This document shows positions 15,527-24,283 of a DNA stretch of 34,087 bases, piece by piece. Source of the stretch: an uncultured Prevotella sp. (GTDB lineage Bacteria; Bacteroidota; Bacteroidia; Bacteroidales; Bacteroidaceae). Both the position numbers and the translations under genes were made by a program. Position 1 is the first letter of the stretch; each line of letters opens with the position of its first letter. Below the pieces are notes generated by a model. The model saw nothing but the letters and a program-made list of their open reading frames with translations, was not told the DNA's origin and made no database searches. The stretch is taken from the NCBI GenBank assembly GCA_946998205.1, contig CAMPYJ010000027.1, positions 1 through 34,087 on the forward strand, in the 5' to 3' direction.

Positions 15527-15556
15527 CAAAGGTAATCATTTTATTTAAAAACGCAA
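15527..15556 (-). promoter_or_regulatory. Promoter of the DUF2582-like gene
   Basis: On the reverse strand TTG (15556-15554), a 19-bp spacer and TACCTTTG (15534-15527) match the consensus, about 60 bp before the ATG. Confidence 0.7.
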
Positions 15557-15612
15557 CCGCTTCACTTCAGATTGTAACTTATTTATGCGCTATTTGACTC
15601 AAAATAAAGGTT

Positions 15613-17373
15613 TTATTGATGTAAGTCAATCTTTATGTTCAGTTCATCCAGTTGTTTCTTGTCAATGGCAGACGGTGCGTCAAGCATGACATCACGGCCG
15701 TTGTTGTTTTTTGGGAAGGCTATGCAGTCACGAATACTGTCCAACCCAGCCATGATACTCACAAACCGGTCAAGTCCGAAGGCCAAACCCGCATGAGGTG
15801 GTGCGCCATATTTAAATGCATTGATCAGGAAGCCAAACTGTGCCATTGCCCTTTCTGGCGTGAAGCCCAATATCTCAAACATTTTTTTCTGCAAGCGGCC
15901 ATCATGAATACGCAGACTTCCCCCACCCACTTCAATACCATTGCACACAAAGTCGTATGCCTTGGCGCGAACTTGTTCAGGATGCTCGTCAAGCAAGGGG
16001 ATATCATCTGGATTTGGCATGGTGAACGGATGGTGCGTCGCCATGAGCCGCTGCTCCTCATCACTCCACTCGAACAGAGGGAAATCGATAATCCACAGGC
16101 ACTCAAACTTATTCTTGTCACGAAGTCCCAGTCGCTCTCCCATCTCCAGACGAAGGGTACACAGCTGCACACGCGTCTTGTTGTCGTTGTCCCCACTCAA
16201 GATCAGCACCAAGTCACCATCCTTGGCTCCCATCCGTCCTTTCACCTCCAGCAACTGTTGCTTTGAGTAGAATTTATCAACAGAACTCTTGATGGTTCCA
16301 TCAGCATTGTACTTAATGTACACCAATCCCTTGGCACCTACCTGCGGACGCTTGACGAAGTCGCTCAACTCGTCCAACTGCTTACGGCTATAGCTGGCAC
16401 ATCCAGGCACACAAATGCCGCCAATGTAGCTTGCTTCATTGAATACACTAAAATCAGCCTTGCCTTTGAACGCATCCAAAAGTTCAACGAACTCCATGCC
16501 GAAACGCAAATCAGGCTTATCACTACCGAAACGTCTCATCGCCTCATGCCAAGTCATTTGCTGCAACTTCTCTGGCAGTTCCACTCCACGAATCTCTTTG
16601 AAAAGGTGACGGCACAGATTTTCAAACAAGTCGATTACATCATCCTGATCTACGAAACTCATCTCGCAGTCAATTTGCGTGAACTCGGGTTGACGATCGG
16701 CACGCAAGTCTTCGTCACGGAAACATTTGGCGATTTGGAAATATCGGTCAAAACCACTCACCATCAACAGTTGCTTAAGCGTCTGTGGACTCTGTGGCAA
16801 TGCGTAAAACTGTCCGGGATTCATGCGTGAAGGCACCACAAAGTCACGCGCACCCTCTGGTGTAGAACCAATCAATATCGGTGTTTCCACTTCAATGAAT
16901 TGCTCGTTATCAAGGAAATTGCGAATCAGAATCGTCATTCTATGGCGCAGTTCCAAATTCTTTCTTACCACAGGTCGACGCAAGTCCAAATATCTGTATT
17001 TCATCCGCAAATCGTCACCACCATCGGTCTCGTCCTCTATTTTGAATGGAGGCGTCAAACTTTCACTCAGTATATTAAGCTTACTGACCAGTATCTCTAT
17101 ATCCCCGGTCGGCATCTTGTCGTTTTTGCTCTGTCGCTCGCTCACTTTACCCGTTGCCTGAATACAATATTCACGCCCCAGCTTATTGGCCCGTTCACAC
17201 AAAGAAGCGTCTGTGGCTTCATTAAAGACAAGCTGGGTAATGCCATATCGGTCGCGCATGTCAACAAACGTCATTCCTCCCATCTTACGCGTACGCTGTA
17301 CCCATCCAGACAGGGTTACCTCCTTGCCCTCATCGGAGAGTCTCAACTCCCCACATGTATTCGTTCTATACAT
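15613..17373 (-). CDS. aspS: Aspartate--tRNA ligase
   Basis: This is a 586-aa class II aminoacyl-tRNA synthetase of the bacterial type. The OB-fold anticodon domain comes first (YRTNTCGELRLSDEGKEVTL, GWVQRTRKMGG). Motif 2 is FRDEDLRADRQPEFTQID, the bacterial GAD insertion lies in the middle, and motif 3 is GLAFGLDRFVSIM. The frame is open 31 codons upstream, but those residues are hydrophobic and unlike the family, and the promoter lies inside that stretch, so the start is at 17373. It charges tRNA-Asp; whether it also charges tRNA-Asn cannot be told here. Confidence 0.93.
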   Translation of the reverse strand: MYRTNTCGELRLSDEGKEVTLSGWVQRTRKMGGMTFVDMRDRYGITQLVFNEATDASLCERANKLGREYCIQATGKVSERQSKNDKMPTGDIEILVSKLNILSESLTPPFKIEDETDGGDDLRMKYRYLDLRRPVVRKNLELRHRMTILIRNFLDNEQFIEVETPILIGSTPEGARDFVVPSRMNPGQFYALPQSPQTLKQLLMVSGFDRYFQIAKCFRDEDLRADRQPEFTQIDCEMSFVDQDDVIDLFENLCRHLFKEIRGVELPEKLQQMTWHEAMRRFGSDKPDLRFGMEFVELLDAFKGKADFSVFNEASYIGGICVPGCASYSRKQLDELSDFVKRPQVGAKGLVYIKYNADGTIKSSVDKFYSKQQLLEVKGRMGAKDGDLVLILSGDNDNKTRVQLCTLRLEMGERLGLRDKNKFECLWIIDFPLFEWSDEEQRLMATHHPFTMPNPDDIPLLDEHPEQVRAKAYDFVCNGIEVGGGSLRIHDGRLQKKMFEILGFTPERAMAQFGFLINAFKYGAPPHAGLAFGLDRFVSIMAGLDSIRDCIAFPKNNNGRDVMLDAPSAIDKKQLDELNIKIDLHQ

Positions 17374-17400
17374 AGTTTGAATTTTATATCTTATTAATCG

Positions 17401-17431
17401 CAAAATTATACAAAAAAGCCGAAACAAGCAA
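17401..17431 (-). promoter_or_regulatory. aspS promoter
   Basis: On the reverse strand TTG (17431-17429), a 20-bp spacer and TAATTTTG (17408-17401) match the consensus, 27 bp before the chosen aspS ATG, and thus support that start. Confidence 0.7.
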
Positions 17432-17510
17432 ACACTACTTAACAAAAAGTACGAACACGCGCACACAAATCAATCAGCATGCCATTCAGACAAATAATCT
17501 CGAAATCCGC

Positions 17511-17540
17511 TTGCCGTGTTCACAAAAAGAATTATATTTG
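17511..17540 (+). promoter_or_regulatory. Promoter of the acidic conserved protein
   Basis: TTG (17511-17513), a 19-bp spacer and TATATTTG (17533-17540) match the consensus, 29 bp before the ATG at 17570. Confidence 0.75.
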
Positions 17541-17569
17541 CAGTGTACAATCGAAAGAATCTTTTTTTT

Positions 17570-18046
17570 ATGAACACAACAGAACAAGTTTACAAGCAGA
17601 CTGAGTATGCCATACGCAAGATAGCCCAAAAGTTCACGTCTGCCGAAAGTCCGTCACTCGTTACAGACATCCATGTCCGGATATCTCAAGACAGTGGCGA
17701 AATACAGGCTTTCGATGACGATGAAAACGAGATAACCCGTTGCGTCGTTGAAGAGTGGATAGGCAACAAGGATGAGAATTTCTACGAGCATGCCACCGCC
17801 ATACTTCGCAAGACCTTGAAACAACTTCATGAAACCGTTGACCAGATGGACATTCTCAAGCCATTCAGCTTTGTTCTGGAAAATGACGACCGCGAGAATG
17901 TCGCCGAACTATATGTCGCCGATGACGACACAGTGATTATCGGAGGCGACTTGATGAGCGATTTAGACAACGACCTGGATTCATTTTTGAAAGAGCTCCT
18001 GAAAGACGAAAGTAACCAACATGAAAATGATGGACGACAGAACTGA
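17570..18046 (+). CDS. Acidic conserved hypothetical protein
   Basis: This is a 158-aa protein with no signal peptide or membrane helix. The N-terminal part (residues 1-25) is helical, the middle looks alpha/beta and the C terminus is strongly acidic (GGDLMSDLDNDLDSFLKELL). No family is recognised with confidence; it resembles small cytoplasmic proteins kept among Bacteroidales. The frame is open 18 codons further upstream, but the promoter covers that part, so the ATG at 17570 is chosen. It is divergent from aspS. Confidence 0.65.
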   Translation: MNTTEQVYKQTEYAIRKIAQKFTSAESPSLVTDIHVRISQDSGEIQAFDDDENEITRCVVEEWIGNKDENFYEHATAILRKTLKQLHETVDQMDILKPFSFVLENDDRENVAELYVADDDTVIIGGDLMSDLDNDLDSFLKELLKDESNQHENDGRQN

Positions 18047-18091
18047 AAGTGGTTCATCCGACATAGTGATTAGTTACAGCACCGCGGCTCA

Positions 18092-19603
18092 TCAGAGCTT
18101 AATACTAATTTTCTTAGCTTTGCTCTCGTTACTCATTCTGTCAAGAGAAGTTACCACATATTGATATTTAGTATTTCCATCAACGTAAGGTAGCTTGTAC
18201 ATGGTTTGCGAAGTGATGACGACAATCTTGGATGGATCTTCCAAATTAATGCGTTCGCCCTTGTTGAAACGGTAAACCACATACTTCGTGGCCGTGTCAT
18301 CCCATTTTTTGCCGCGAGGTTGTGTCCAAAACAAGACATAGCCGTCATTTGTCCATAGTGCTTTTACCTTTCTGGGCTTCTTTGGACGCTTGTCATCAAT
18401 AAACGGCATCTCGGGTTGCAAGGCCGGATACTTCCAATAGTAGTTGCGGAGAGCCGTTCCGTAGCTCCCAACGTTGTCAACCACCTCCTTGGCGTACCAC
18501 AGAACAGTCCCCTTCACATTGGCCATCTGCTCATGCAGACGGAACTTTGCCGGCAGCTGGTTGCTGTTAGGATTTTGCAGGTCGGCATACTTCGCGGTAC
18601 GGTCCACGCTCTCGCCAATATATAAAGGTCGGTTACCAGCATAACGGTTCCACCACCTGATGAGCGTGTCATAATCAGCGGTTGGATGACCAATTTGCCA
18701 ATATAACTGCGGAACGCAATAATCTACCCAACCCTTATTCACCCACAACAAGACGTCAGCATATAAATCATCATAATTCTGCAGCCCACGAGTGTTGCTG
18801 CCAAGTCTTGGGTCATTCTTCTTGTTACGGTAGATGCCAAAGGGAGAAACGCCAAATTTCACCCAAGGCTTGCGTTGGTGTATCTTTTCACCCAGTTCCT
18901 TGATAAACAAGTTGACGTTGTAGCGACGCCAATCATTGAAGTTCTTCAAACCGTTATTGTAGAGTTGAAATTCGCGAGCGTCACGAATGACTTCACCTGG
19001 AACCGGATAAGGATAAAAGTAATCATCAATGTGCAAGCCATCAATATCATAGCGACGCACAATGTCGTCTACCACCTTATAGATATATTCCCTGTTGCCT
19101 GGATCTCCCGGATTGAGAATAAGCTGTCCGGCATACGGAAAAACCTTGCCGGGTTGCCTCACGGCTATATGGCTGGCAGCCAACGAGACCGTACTCTTCG
19201 TCTTGGCACGATAAGGATTAATCCACGCATGCAGTTCCATTCCTCGCTGATGACACTGCTCGATCATCCATTGCAGAGGATCCCAGAATGGATATGGTGC
19301 TTGCCCCTGCACGCCTGTCAAGAAACGGCTCCATGGCTCATAACTACTCTGATAGAGAGCGTCGCACTCTGCCCTCACTTGGAAGATGATGGCATTCACG
19401 CCATCTTTCTGCAACTCATCAAGTTGACTACACAAAGTACGTTGCATGTCGGCTGTTCCCATACCTTCAAACTGGCCATTCACACATTGTATCCAAGTGC
19501 CCCGAAACTCACGTTTCTTAAGACTATATGCCTTACTTGCCAGTAAGTTACCACATGCCAAGAATAAGAGCAAAAACCTTATTTTGGTTAAGAATTTATT
19601 CAT
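18092..19603 (-). CDS. GHL10-family glycoside hydrolase, exported
   Basis: This is a 503-aa exported protein with an N-terminal signal (MNKFLTKIRFLLLFLACGNL); a Cys at position 17 might make it a lipoprotein, but the lipobox is not canonical. The main domain is a TIM barrel of the GH10-like YngK/DUF187 type. It starts REFRGTWIQCVNGQFEG and has AIIFQVRAECDALYQSSYEP, MELHAWINPYR and DGLHIDDYFYPYP, the last with likely catalytic acids. A C-terminal beta-rich, fibronectin-like domain follows (from about residue 410). Members act on cell-wall or related glycans; the substrate is unknown. A TTG start at 19648 is possible but lies in repeat DNA, so the ATG is chosen. Confidence 0.82.
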   Translation of the reverse strand: MNKFLTKIRFLLLFLACGNLLASKAYSLKKREFRGTWIQCVNGQFEGMGTADMQRTLCSQLDELQKDGVNAIIFQVRAECDALYQSSYEPWSRFLTGVQGQAPYPFWDPLQWMIEQCHQRGMELHAWINPYRAKTKSTVSLAASHIAVRQPGKVFPYAGQLILNPGDPGNREYIYKVVDDIVRRYDIDGLHIDDYFYPYPVPGEVIRDAREFQLYNNGLKNFNDWRRYNVNLFIKELGEKIHQRKPWVKFGVSPFGIYRNKKNDPRLGSNTRGLQNYDDLYADVLLWVNKGWVDYCVPQLYWQIGHPTADYDTLIRWWNRYAGNRPLYIGESVDRTAKYADLQNPNSNQLPAKFRLHEQMANVKGTVLWYAKEVVDNVGSYGTALRNYYWKYPALQPEMPFIDDKRPKKPRKVKALWTNDGYVLFWTQPRGKKWDDTATKYVVYRFNKGERINLEDPSKIVVITSQTMYKLPYVDGNTKYQYVVTSLDRMSNESKAKKISIKL

Positions 19604-19618
19604 ATCTGTTTTCTTTTT

Positions 19619-19782
19619 CTGCAAAGATAGTGCTAGTGCAAGCCTCAACAGAGAAAGTTTACTTTCATTGTTGAGGCGAAGCCTATCTTCTGCAAAGATA
19701 GCGCAAGCCGAAGACAGAGAAAGTTTACTTTCTTAGTTGAGGCGAAGCCTATCTTCTGCAAAGATAGCGGTTGTTGGCCGAA
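19619..19782 (-). repeat. 66-bp tandem repeat carrying promoter boxes
   Basis: Unit 1 (19651-19716) and unit 2 (19717-19782) share GAGAAAGTTTACTTTC, TTGAGGCGAAGCCT and CTATCTTCTGCAAAGATAG. A partial third copy covers 19619-19650. Each copy contains a reverse-strand TATCTTTGCAG box (19629-19622, 19700-19693, 19766-19759) and small hairpins (AGGC-GAA-GCCT and CTATCTT-CTGC-AAGATAG). Confidence 0.8.
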
Positions 19783-19789
19783 CTGCCAA
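19759..19789 (-). promoter_or_regulatory. Promoter of the GHL10 gene
   Basis: On the reverse strand TTTG with TTG at 19789-19787, a 20-bp spacer and TATCTTTG (19766-19759) form a complete promoter. The two further -7 boxes nearer the gene lack a proper -33 element and look like duplicates. Confidence 0.6.
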
Positions 19790-19859
19790 ATATATTTGAC
19801 TGATGGAGTGTCCTCAGAAGAATTGTCTGATGGCCGCAGCATATTTGCCTAATAATGAT

Positions 19860-19867
19860 TATCTTTG
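19860..19867 (+). promoter_or_regulatory. -7 box of engB promoter
   Basis: TATCTTTG fits TAnnTTTG, 18 bp before the engB ATG. No -33 TTG lies at the expected distance. Confidence 0.5.
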
Positions 19868-19885
19868 CAGAAAGAACGTAACAAT

Positions 19886-20485
19886 ATGGAAATTAAGAAA
19901 GCTAAATTCTTCATATCGTCGCCAACATTAGACAAATGTCCCAAAGACAACCGGATAGAATATGCATTCATCGGACGCTCGAACGTAGGAAAATCCAGTC
20001 TTATCAACATGCTCTGCAACCACAAGGGACTGTCCAAGACATCGTCCACACCGGGCAAAACCCTACTCATCAATCACTTCTTGATCAACGATGAGTGGTA
20101 CTTGGTAGACCTGCCGGGCTACGGATTTGCCAAGAGATCCAAGAAAGTGCAGGCGGATATTGAGAAAATGATTAACACCTACATTCTGCAACGAGAGCAG
20201 TTGGTCAACTTGTTCGTGCTGATTGACATACGTCACGAGCAACAAAAGATAGACCGTGCGTTCATCGATTGGTTAGGAGAAAACGAGATTCCCTTCACCA
20301 TTGTGTTCACAAAAGCCGACAAACTGGGCACGTTAAAGGCGAAAGCCAATGCGGCCCAGTGGATGGAACAATTAAAAGATGCATGGGAAGAACTGCCACC
20401 TTACTTTATTACGAGTTCGGAAAAACGAACGGGCCGCGAAGAGTTGTTGGCTTATATTGATGAAATAAACCAATCACTTCTGTAA
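19886..20485 (+). CDS. engB: Ribosome biogenesis GTPase EngB/YsxC
   Basis: This is a 199-aa GTPase of the TrmE-Era-EngA-EngB-Septin group, needed for 50S subunit assembly. G1 is GRSNVGKSS (near residue 36), G3 is DLPGYG, G4 is TKAD and G5 is SSEK. The switch I region (KTSSTPGKT) is typical for YsxC. A TTG seven codons upstream is in frame but lies on the promoter box, so the ATG is used. The stop is 2 bp before the next gene, so both form an operon. Confidence 0.9.
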   Translation: MEIKKAKFFISSPTLDKCPKDNRIEYAFIGRSNVGKSSLINMLCNHKGLSKTSSTPGKTLLINHFLINDEWYLVDLPGYGFAKRSKKVQADIEKMINTYILQREQLVNLFVLIDIRHEQQKIDRAFIDWLGENEIPFTIVFTKADKLGTLKAKANAAQWMEQLKDAWEELPPYFITSSEKRTGREELLAYIDEINQSLL

Positions 20486-20487
20486 AC

Positions 20488-22263
20488 ATGGCTGGACCAA
20501 TACCCTATTTAGACGTTCAGAATCTAACGAAATCTTTCGGCGACTTTGTTTTGTTCAACAACATTTCCTTCTCCGTTGCCGAAGGTCAGCGCATCGGGCT
20601 CATCGCCAAGAATGGCACTGGCAAGTCTACCCTGCTGTCGGTTCTTACCGGTAAGGAAGGCAAGGACGGTGGCGAGATTATCATGAAGAAAGATCTCAAG
20701 ATTGGCTATCTTGAACAGAAGAGCCGGTTTGATGATAACGAATCGGTGTTAGACGCTTGCTTTAATCATCAAGGCGATCCGCAGAAAGTGTTAAAGGCCA
20801 AGCAGATACTAACAATGTTGCACATTGATAACCTTGACCAACCCATGGGACAACTGAGTGGCGGACAGCAAAAGCGGGTGGCCTTGGCGAACGTTCTGAT
20901 TACCGAACCCGAACTGTTCATCCTCGATGAGCCGACCAACCATTTGGATTTGGAAATGGTAGAGTGGTTAGAAAGCTACCTGTCGCGGGGCAACAAAACG
21001 CTGCTGATGGTGACGCACGACCGCTTTTTCTTGGATCGCGTGTGCAATTCGATTCTTGAATTAGACGACCGAAGCATCTACGCATACCGCGGTAATTACA
21101 GTTATTATCTGGAAAAACGCCAAGAACGCATCGAAAACAAACGGGCGGAGGTGGCACGGGCCAACAACTTGTATCGCACCGAACTGGAATGGATGCGGCG
21201 CATGCCACAGGCGCGCGGACACAAGGCGCGCTATCGTGAAGAGGCTTTCTACGAACTGCAACAGGTAGCCAAACAAAAGGTTGAGGAAAGACAAATCAGA
21301 CTGAAATCGAGCAACGTGTATATCGGTTCCAAGATATTTGAGTGTCAATATGTATCGAAGGCTTGGGGCGACAAAGTGATACTGAAAGACTTTTATTACA
21401 ATTTTGCCAGATTTGAGAAATTAGGCATCATCGGCAACAATGGAACGGGGAAATCAACGTTCGTCAAGTTGTTAATGGGGCTCGTTGAACCCGACAGCGG
21501 GAAGTTCGACATCGGTGAAACCGTTCGTTTTGGCTACTTCTCTCAAGAAGGATTACAGTTTGACGAACAGCAAAAAGTGATTGACGTGGTCAGTGACGTT
21601 GCCGAGAACATCAATCTGGGTGGCGGCAAGAGCATGACGGCCTCGCAGCTGCTGCAACACTTCTTGTTCACGCCCGAGCAGCAACACAACTTTGTTTACA
21701 AACTCAGTGGCGGCGAGTTGCGCAAGTTATACCTTTGCACGGTCTTGATGAAAAATCCCAATTTCCTGGTACTTGATGAGCCTACGAACGATTTGGACAT
21801 TCAAACACTACAGGTGCTGGAAAACTATTTGCAAGACTTTCCCGGGTGCGTAATCGTCATCAGTCACGACAGGTATTTCATGGACAAGGTAGTTGACCAC
21901 ATCTTAGTGTTCAAGGGTGAGGGCGAAATTCAAGACTTCCCCGGCAATTACACGCAATTCAGAGAGTGGAACAGTTTGAAATCCGTTGAGCAGAAGCCAG
22001 AAGAAAAGAAGGAGAAGCCTGCCGCAAAAGACTATAGAAGCAACGAAAAGAAAAAGCTCTCTTATAAAGAAAAACGAGAGTTTGAAGCTTTGGATGAGGA
22101 CATTACAAAGCTGGAGCAACAGATTAAGGATTTGGAAGAAGAGATATGCAGCGGAAAGTTGTCCGTTGAAGAGCTCACCACCAAGAGCATGCTGCTACCC
22201 TCCTTAAAAGAAGAGCTGGATGAAAAAAGCATGAGATGGCTCGAATTGTCCGAACTGTCCTAA
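20488..22263 (+). CDS. ABC-F family ATPase (Uup-like)
   Basis: This is a 591-aa soluble protein with two ABC domains and no membrane part. The Walker A motifs are AKNGTGKSTL and GNNGTGKSTF, the signatures LSGGQQKRVALANVL and LSGGELRKLYL, and the Walker B motifs FILDEPTNHLDLEM and LVLDEPTNDLDI. A charged linker and a coiled-coil C terminus (from about residue 520) resemble Uup. ABC-F proteins act at the ribosome or, for Uup, also near replication intermediates. It follows engB by 2 bp. An antibiotic-protection role is possible in ABC-F proteins, but nothing here points to it. Confidence 0.85.
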   Translation: MAGPIPYLDVQNLTKSFGDFVLFNNISFSVAEGQRIGLIAKNGTGKSTLLSVLTGKEGKDGGEIIMKKDLKIGYLEQKSRFDDNESVLDACFNHQGDPQKVLKAKQILTMLHIDNLDQPMGQLSGGQQKRVALANVLITEPELFILDEPTNHLDLEMVEWLESYLSRGNKTLLMVTHDRFFLDRVCNSILELDDRSIYAYRGNYSYYLEKRQERIENKRAEVARANNLYRTELEWMRRMPQARGHKARYREEAFYELQQVAKQKVEERQIRLKSSNVYIGSKIFECQYVSKAWGDKVILKDFYYNFARFEKLGIIGNNGTGKSTFVKLLMGLVEPDSGKFDIGETVRFGYFSQEGLQFDEQQKVIDVVSDVAENINLGGGKSMTASQLLQHFLFTPEQQHNFVYKLSGGELRKLYLCTVLMKNPNFLVLDEPTNDLDIQTLQVLENYLQDFPGCVIVISHDRYFMDKVVDHILVFKGEGEIQDFPGNYTQFREWNSLKSVEQKPEEKKEKPAAKDYRSNEKKKLSYKEKREFEALDEDITKLEQQIKDLEEEICSGKLSVEELTTKSMLLPSLKEELDEKSMRWLELSELS

Positions 22264-22578
22264 GGGTATGGCTCGACACTTCCGCCCCACTCTACAGACT
22301 TTTGTCACTTTATCACGAAAAGGGTGTAGAACATCTTGCCAACTTTGCTGACGTGTAGTTTTAGTAAACTATCCAATAGGTACGCAAGCGCCTCCACCTC
22401 GGAAAGCAACGTCTATGACATTGGGCACCAAAGTCACGGACTTTGGTACCCAATTCAAATGATTTTGGCATTCAAAGTCCATGCAATTGAAAGCACACTA
22501 GACATACCACTTTTTCAAAGGGCTTTGAGGAGGATACAGTCTCCCAGACTGCGTTGCTTGGCTTCGGATAATAATCCG
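22264..22578. other. Non-coding stretch after the ABC-F gene
   Basis: No gene is seen on either strand. The only clear structure is the 15-bp imperfect hairpin at 22421-22453. The remainder looks like eroded DNA next to the BspA-like pseudogene. Confidence 0.5.
22421..22453. repeat. Large hairpin
   Basis: TTGGGCACCAAAGTC pairs with GACTTTGGTACCCAA with one mismatch and a 3-nt loop. No T run follows in either direction. The length suggests a dispersed palindromic repeat (REP-like) or an end of a small mobile element. Confidence 0.7.
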
Positions 22579-23210
22579 TTAATGCGCAGACCGATTACCA
22601 ACTGTCACCTTGTAGTTCTTGCTCACCTGCCGGCCACTGAGGTCGTATATTTTGCCATCACCCACATTGCCGGCAGCCGTTACATGGTCAATACGGTTGT
22701 CTTGGCTGTGAAGTAACCCGTGGTGGGATTCGCCATCTCGATACCGGTTTTGCTGGAATCATACGCGGCGCCCTCTCCTTTCAGCTTGGGACAGTAACTA
22801 AACATCTGGCCATGGTCTTTTACCTTGCCGCCCACGCTCCAATCATCGTTGCAGTAGATGGTGGTCAGAGATCTGCTGCCAAAGAACATGTTGCCCATAT
22901 CGGTAACGTTTTCTGTATTGAAGTTGGTCAAGTCGAGTGATGGCAGGGAACTGCATTTATTGAACATGGCGTTCATATCGGTAACCTTTTCAGTATTAAA
23001 GCTGGTCAAGTTGAGCGATGCCAGGGAACTGCAGCGACTGAACATGCCAGACATGCTGGTAACCTTTGCTGTATTGAAGTTAGTCAAGTTGAGCGATGTC
23101 AGGGAACTGCAGTTAATGAACACACCGCCCATATCGGTAACGTTTGCTGTGTTGAAGCTGCTCAAGTCGAGCGATGTCAGGGAACTGCATTTATAGAACA
23201 TGCCAGCAAA
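22579..23210 (-). pseudogene. BspA-like leucine-rich repeat surface protein, remnant
   Basis: Four 26-residue (78-bp) repeats of the BspA/DUF285 type are seen (pattern CSSLTSLNLTNFNTAKVTSM), then a typical end (MFSYCPKLKGEGAAYDSSKT and GYFTAK). The in-frame stop at 22680 comes after a shift: in another frame the sequence continues as NRIDHVTAAGNVGDGKIYDL then SGRQVSKNYK and stops at 22579, matching the usual C-terminal sorting-like tail of Prevotella BspA proteins. So one base is missing near 22700. At the 5' side the repeats break off at about 23210 without signal peptide. The gene is truncated and frameshifted. Confidence 0.75.
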
Positions 23211-23518
23211 AGATTCAAGAAATCTGTATCTTTCAGATAACCAATAAAATAAGAATGAATAAAGGGTAAAAGGGTTACGAGTTGGAAACGAGCGAGTTTC
23301 TTTCCTGCTCTTTATTCTGCATTGCCTCAAAGAACACTTAACTTAACATAGCAAAGGTACTATTTTTAGCATAGAAATAGCTCTAGTGCATCATATTTCT
23401 TTTTATTAAACGGTTAATAAATTGTAAATACATGAAGAATTACCCTTTCGGGTATTGCGTAGAAGAGCAAACAATAAGAACTTTGTCAGTATAAACATTT
23501 AATCAAAATAGTATTCAA
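23211..23518. other. Non-coding stretch with leader-like element and first operator
   Basis: On the reverse strand this holds a promoter-like box (TACCTTTG, 23359-23352) and a leader motif (23295-23273) shared with 5494-5516. On the forward strand it holds the operator and promoter of the ThiF-like gene at 23438-23485. No further gene is seen. Confidence 0.5.
23438..23485 (+). promoter_or_regulatory. Operator-promoter 1 (ThiF-like gene)
   Basis: AATTACCCTTTCGGGTATTG (23438-23457) has arms TACCC/GGGTA around TTTC (23441-23454). Its last three bases are the -33 TTG. A 20-bp spacer leads to GAACTTTG (23478-23485). The operator centre lies near -42. The -7 box deviates from TAnnTTTG, as expected for an activated promoter. 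Confidence 0.8.
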
Positions 23519-24283
23519 ATGAAACGATACGAACGAAATCGAATCTACATTTCCGATGAAGATCAAATAAAAATCAAAGATTTTCGAGTCTTACTTGCAG
23601 GTGCAGGAATAGGAAGCAATATTGCGGAAACTTTGTTGCGAATCGGATTTGAAACTATAACGTTGGTCGATGGAGATGTGGTGGAGGAGAGCAACCTCAA
23701 CAGGCAGAACTATACAGAGGAAGATTTGGGTATCCCTAAGGTAGAGGCATTGAAAAAACGACTGCTCAGGATCAATCCTAAAGCAAAAATATCGACCATA
23801 AACACATTTATCGATCACGATAATATAGAGAATATTGTCGCAGGGCATGATGTGGCAATCAATGCTCTTGATTTCAAAAGCGACATTCCTTTCGTTTTTG
23901 ACCGTTTATGTGCCAAGTTGGGAATTTATGTACTACATCCCTACAACGTTGGGTTTGCAGGTATTGTTATGGTTGTTTCTCCCGATGGAGCGAACTTAGA
24001 GAGCTTGCTCACTGAGGGAGAAAGTTATTTGGGTTTTGAAAAACGAGCCGTACAGCACGTTACGGACTATTTCAATTATTGGGTTCGACCCAAAATATGG
24101 ATAGAAGAGGTGATACGAAAGTATGAAGACGAGGGAATTACTTTGCCACCACCACAACTATCTATTGCGTCCTCTTTGGTCGGAGGAATGTGTACCTCTA
24201 TCCTTATGCGTATTGTTAGAGGAGAATTTGTGAAGGTATTTCCTAAATTCTACTACTATTCGGAGTGCGATGATCTAAATTAG
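23519..24283 (+). CDS. ThiF/MoeB-like (E1-type) adenylating enzyme
   Basis: This is a 254-aa protein of the ThiF/HesA/MoeB E1-like group, which adenylates a carboxylate. Visible are the nucleotide-binding GAGIGS (residues 28-33), LVDGDVVEESNLNRQ with the conserved Asp and Arg (50-63), K74 in GIPKVEALK and the ALDFKSD segment. The zinc-binding CxxC pairs of ThiF/MoeB are absent, and no ubiquitin-like partner is encoded nearby. The substrate may thus be a small carboxylate or a peptide, as in MccB-type enzymes or the tRNA-modifying TcdA. It has the first operator-promoter and converges with the LuxR gene (9-bp overlap). Confidence 0.78.
   Translation: MKRYERNRIYISDEDQIKIKDFRVLLAGAGIGSNIAETLLRIGFETITLVDGDVVEESNLNRQNYTEEDLGIPKVEALKKRLLRINPKAKISTINTFIDHDNIENIVAGHDVAINALDFKSDIPFVFDRLCAKLGIYVLHPYNVGFAGIVMVVSPDGANLESLLTEGESYLGFEKRAVQHVTDYFNYWVRPKIWIEEVIRKYEDEGITLPPPQLSIASSLVGGMCTSILMRIVRGEFVKVFPKFYYYSECDDLN

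Noticed and set aside
22336..22716. 126-codon frame on the + strand
   Set aside because: It runs through the palindrome and antisense to the tail of the BspA-like remnant; the reverse-strand reading explains the sequence better.
22903..23200. Regular repeats as a possible CRISPR array
   Set aside because: The 78-bp units encode BspA-type repeats without gaps; there are no unique spacers.
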